Part shown: piece after piece, positions 43,803-45,458 of the stretch | Position numbering within the stretch: position 1 is the first letter of the stretch | Layout of the letters: each line of letters starts with the position of its first letter | Source of the DNA: Frankia sp. AiPs1 | GTDB taxonomy: Bacteria > Actinomycetota > Actinomycetes > Frankiales > Frankiaceae | Direction: 5' to 3' | Assembly (NCBI RefSeq): GCF_023716945.1 | Contig: NZ_JAMQQF010000007.1 | Coordinates: 1 to 45,458 of the forward strand | DNA: 45,458 nt | The notes under the pieces: generated by a model | Database searches by the model: none | Seen by the model: only the letters and a program-made list of their open reading frames with translations | What the model was told of the DNA's origin: nothing | Made by a program: the position numbers and the translations under genes

Positions 43803-44983
43803 CGGTCACTCCTGGGAAGGGCCTCGAAGATCGCGAGGTTCTCGAACTGGAAGAAGGTGCCGCCCGTTCCGTGTGCCAGGGCCCGGCGCGCGCCCGGCAC
43901 CTGGATCGGCTCGGGAGCCGCGCCCATCACCTGCAGCGCGGCGTACGCGTAGGGCGCCAGCTCGCCGGCCACGCCGGCGTTCGTGCACTTCGGCCCGCCG
44001 GAGAGGTTGGTGGGCAGGGACCCGCCGGCCGAGGTCGCGCCCGACCGGATCAGCTCGACGCCGCCACCGGGCGGTGCCAGCTGCAACGCCTCCAGCTGCA
44101 TCGGCTGCATGTGCGCGTAGGGCGCGAAGATCTCGACGACATCGAACTCGGCGGCCGGGTCACGCACGTCCGCGAGCGCGTACACCCGCCGGGCGAGGGT
44201 GGCCAGGTTCTGCATCTCGGCGAAGTCGCCCTTGCCGCCGCCGAGGTACGGGTCGCTGGACATCCCCATCGCCCGGATCAGCGCCGGGGTGGACCGCAGG
44301 CCGTCGACATCGTCCGCGTCGGCGACGATCATCGCGACGGCCGCGGCCGACACGGGGCACACCATCGGCTGGGTGAGGGGCGAGGACAGGGGGCGGCCGT
44401 TCACGACCTCGTCCTCGGTCACCGTGTAACGCAGGTGCGCATGCGGGTTGCGTGATGCCTTCTCGTGGTCCGCGACGACGACGGCGGCGAGGTCCTCGGG
44501 TGTCAGGCCGTAGCGTTGCCGGTAGGCGTTCGCCGCGAAGGCGCCCATGTGGTAGGCGCCCATGCCGAGCGGCTGCTCGATGATCATCGGCGAGTTGGTG
44601 TTGATCGCGCTCTGCAGGTCGCGGACGCCGAAGAAGGTCGGCCCGCCCAGGCACAGCACCCGGGCGTGCGATCCGGAGCGGACCATCCGCGCGGCGACCT
44701 GCATCAGGTTCCCGCCGGTCGTACCGCCGGTGTTGATGATCGTGACGGGCAGGTCGGCACCCAGGCCGAGCGCCCGGGTGAGGTTCCTGGCGCCGAGGAC
44801 TGTGCCCTCGAAGCCGTCGATGTTGCCGACGACGATCCCGTCGAGCGTGTCCGGGGTGGTGCCGGCATGGTCGAGGGCGGCCCAGGTGGCCTGCTGGCAC
44901 AGTTCGACCGCCGAGAGCTGCTGCTTGCGGGGCGAGGTGGCATCGGTGATGCCGGCCCCGACGACCGCGGCACGGTAGGACAT
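43799..44983 (-). CDS. Thiolase-fold protein lacking the catalytic Cys
   Basis: A 394-residue member of the thiolase superfamily (SCP-x/lipid-transfer type). At the place of the nucleophile loop GCASG it reads INTGGTTGG, with Gly87 where the Cys should be. The C-terminal part has GGPKCTNAGVAGELAPYAYA rather than GHPxGATG. With the coupled DUF35 partner it recalls Ltp2-ChsH2 pairs, which perform retro-aldol cleavage in steroid side-chain degradation, so a lyase role is possible. ATG 44983 overlaps the upstream stop. Confidence 0.8.
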   Translation of the reverse strand: MSYRAAVVGAGITDATSPRKQQLSAVELCQQATWAALDHAGTTPDTLDGIVVGNIDGFEGTVLGARNLTRALGLGADLPVTIINTGGTTGGNLMQVAARMVRSGSHARVLCLGGPTFFGVRDLQSAINTNSPMIIEQPLGMGAYHMGAFAANAYRQRYGLTPEDLAAVVVADHEKASRNPHAHLRYTVTEDEVVNGRPLSSPLTQPMVCPVSAAAVAMIVADADDVDGLRSTPALIRAMGMSSDPYLGGGKGDFAEMQNLATLARRVYALADVRDPAAEFDVVEIFAPYAHMQPMQLEALQLAPPGGGVELIRSGATSAGGSLPTNLSGGPKCTNAGVAGELAPYAYAALQVMGAAPEPIQVPGARRALAHGTGGTFFQFENLAIFEALPRSDR

Positions 44984-45458
44984 CAGGCGGCCTCCACGAC
45001 CAGGACGGACACGTCCTCGCTGACCAGACCGGTCCCGGTGTCGACCGAATGCGCGACGGCGGTGCTGGCACCGGCCCGGCTCTCGAGCTGTTCGACGACC
45101 TCGAGCAGGCGCAGCGCGCCGTTGGCGAGGCCCGGGTAGTTGCTGCGGGCGCCGCCGCTGGCGTTGACGCCCTTGTCGCCCAGCGAAGTGGTCAGACCCA
45201 GGGCGCCGAGGTAGGGGCCGTGCAGTGCCGGCGTCGGCGCTGTCAGTTCCAGGAGACTGACCTGCTCTGCCGGGGCGGAGATGCCGGCCTGCCCGTAGGC
45301 GATCCGCGCCGCGCGGCGGGTGGGGGCCGCCGGGTCGGACAGCCACCGGCCGTCCCACGTGTATCCGCCGGTCGCGTGACCGAAGCCAGTGATGCGGGCC
45401 GATCGGCCCAGGCAGCGGCCCGCCCGCGCGGGCGAGGCCAGCACGACGGCGACCGCGC
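44983..45458 (-). CDS. Thiolase-like protein, partial (runs off the window)
   Basis: About 158 C-terminal residues of a second thiolase-fold protein; the frame stays open to the window end, so the start lies outside. GDKGVNASGGARSNYPGLAN and the following helix match the thiolase C-terminal domain. The stop overlaps the next ATG. Two thiolase-fold subunits plus DUF35 is an arrangement seen in heteromeric CoA thiolases and aldolases. Confidence 0.75.
   Translation of the reverse strand, partial: AVAVVLASPARAGRCLGRSARITGFGHATGGYTWDGRWLSDPAAPTRRAARIAYGQAGISAPAEQVSLLELTAPTPALHGPYLGALGLTTSLGDKGVNASGGARSNYPGLANGALRLLEVVEQLESRAGASTAVAHSVDTGTGLVSEDVSVLVVEAA

Overview
The window is high-GC actinobacterial DNA. 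Gene density, frequent GTG/TTG starts, SDR and acyl-CoA gene families, an ECF sigma with a CU044_5270-type partner, and the mix of IS remnants all suggest a Frankia or close relative; this is inferred from gene content, and no rRNA, tRNA or CRISPR was found. It reads as a soil-type catabolic island interrupted by a block of decayed insertion sequences.

Region 1 (77-6170, minus strand): an amidohydrolase-2 protein, a mycofactocin-type SDR, and a complete sugar-type ABC importer (lipoprotein, double ATPase and permease in one translationally coupled run). The importer and the amidohydrolase share the operator-like motif CTACCAACC-N4-GTTTG over their promoters.

Region 2 (6311-17911): an IS graveyard with IS6 (three pieces), IS1182, IS21, IS110 (two pieces), IS1380 and ISAs1 remnants and one intact rve-type IS with matching inverted repeats. 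Between them sit an ECF sigma/membrane-protein pair, a kdpE 3' end cut by an IS6 copy beside an intact kup potassium transporter, an orphan DUF2637 membrane protein of the kind found in actinobacterial integrative elements, and the lower-GC 3' end of an unrecognised secreted-looking protein.

Region 3 (18158-45458): a large aerobic catabolic region. It holds two SDRs (one mycofactocin-type), an AcoR-like GAF/AAA/Fis regulator, a Baeyer-Villiger monooxygenase (BVMO), a MaoC hydratase, an acyl-CoA ligase, acyl-CoA dehydrogenase and enoyl-CoA hydratase, a branched-chain-type ABC importer (five genes), a zinc alcohol dehydrogenase, three more SDRs, a thiolase, a TetR regulator, an HSL-type esterase, an LLM flavin monooxygenase, a second GAF/AAA/Fis regulator, a DUF35 Zn-ribbon/OB protein, and two thiolase-fold proteins, one lacking the nucleophilic cysteine. 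A coherent reading is: import, alcohol to ketone, BVMO to ester or lactone, hydrolysis, CoA activation, beta-oxidation and thiolysis. The substrate (possibly an alicyclic or terpenoid alcohol/ketone) cannot be read from sequence.

Regulation is the freshest part. An 18-bp motif resembling GCTGTCCCGNTGTSGGAC lies upstream of three transcription units in region 3. The two paralogous regulators share a promoter sequence (TTGACA-NN-GTGTCAGTA). Both regulators lack the GAFTGA loop and Walker-A lysine expected of sigma-54 activators. Hairpin terminators separate three gene pairs.
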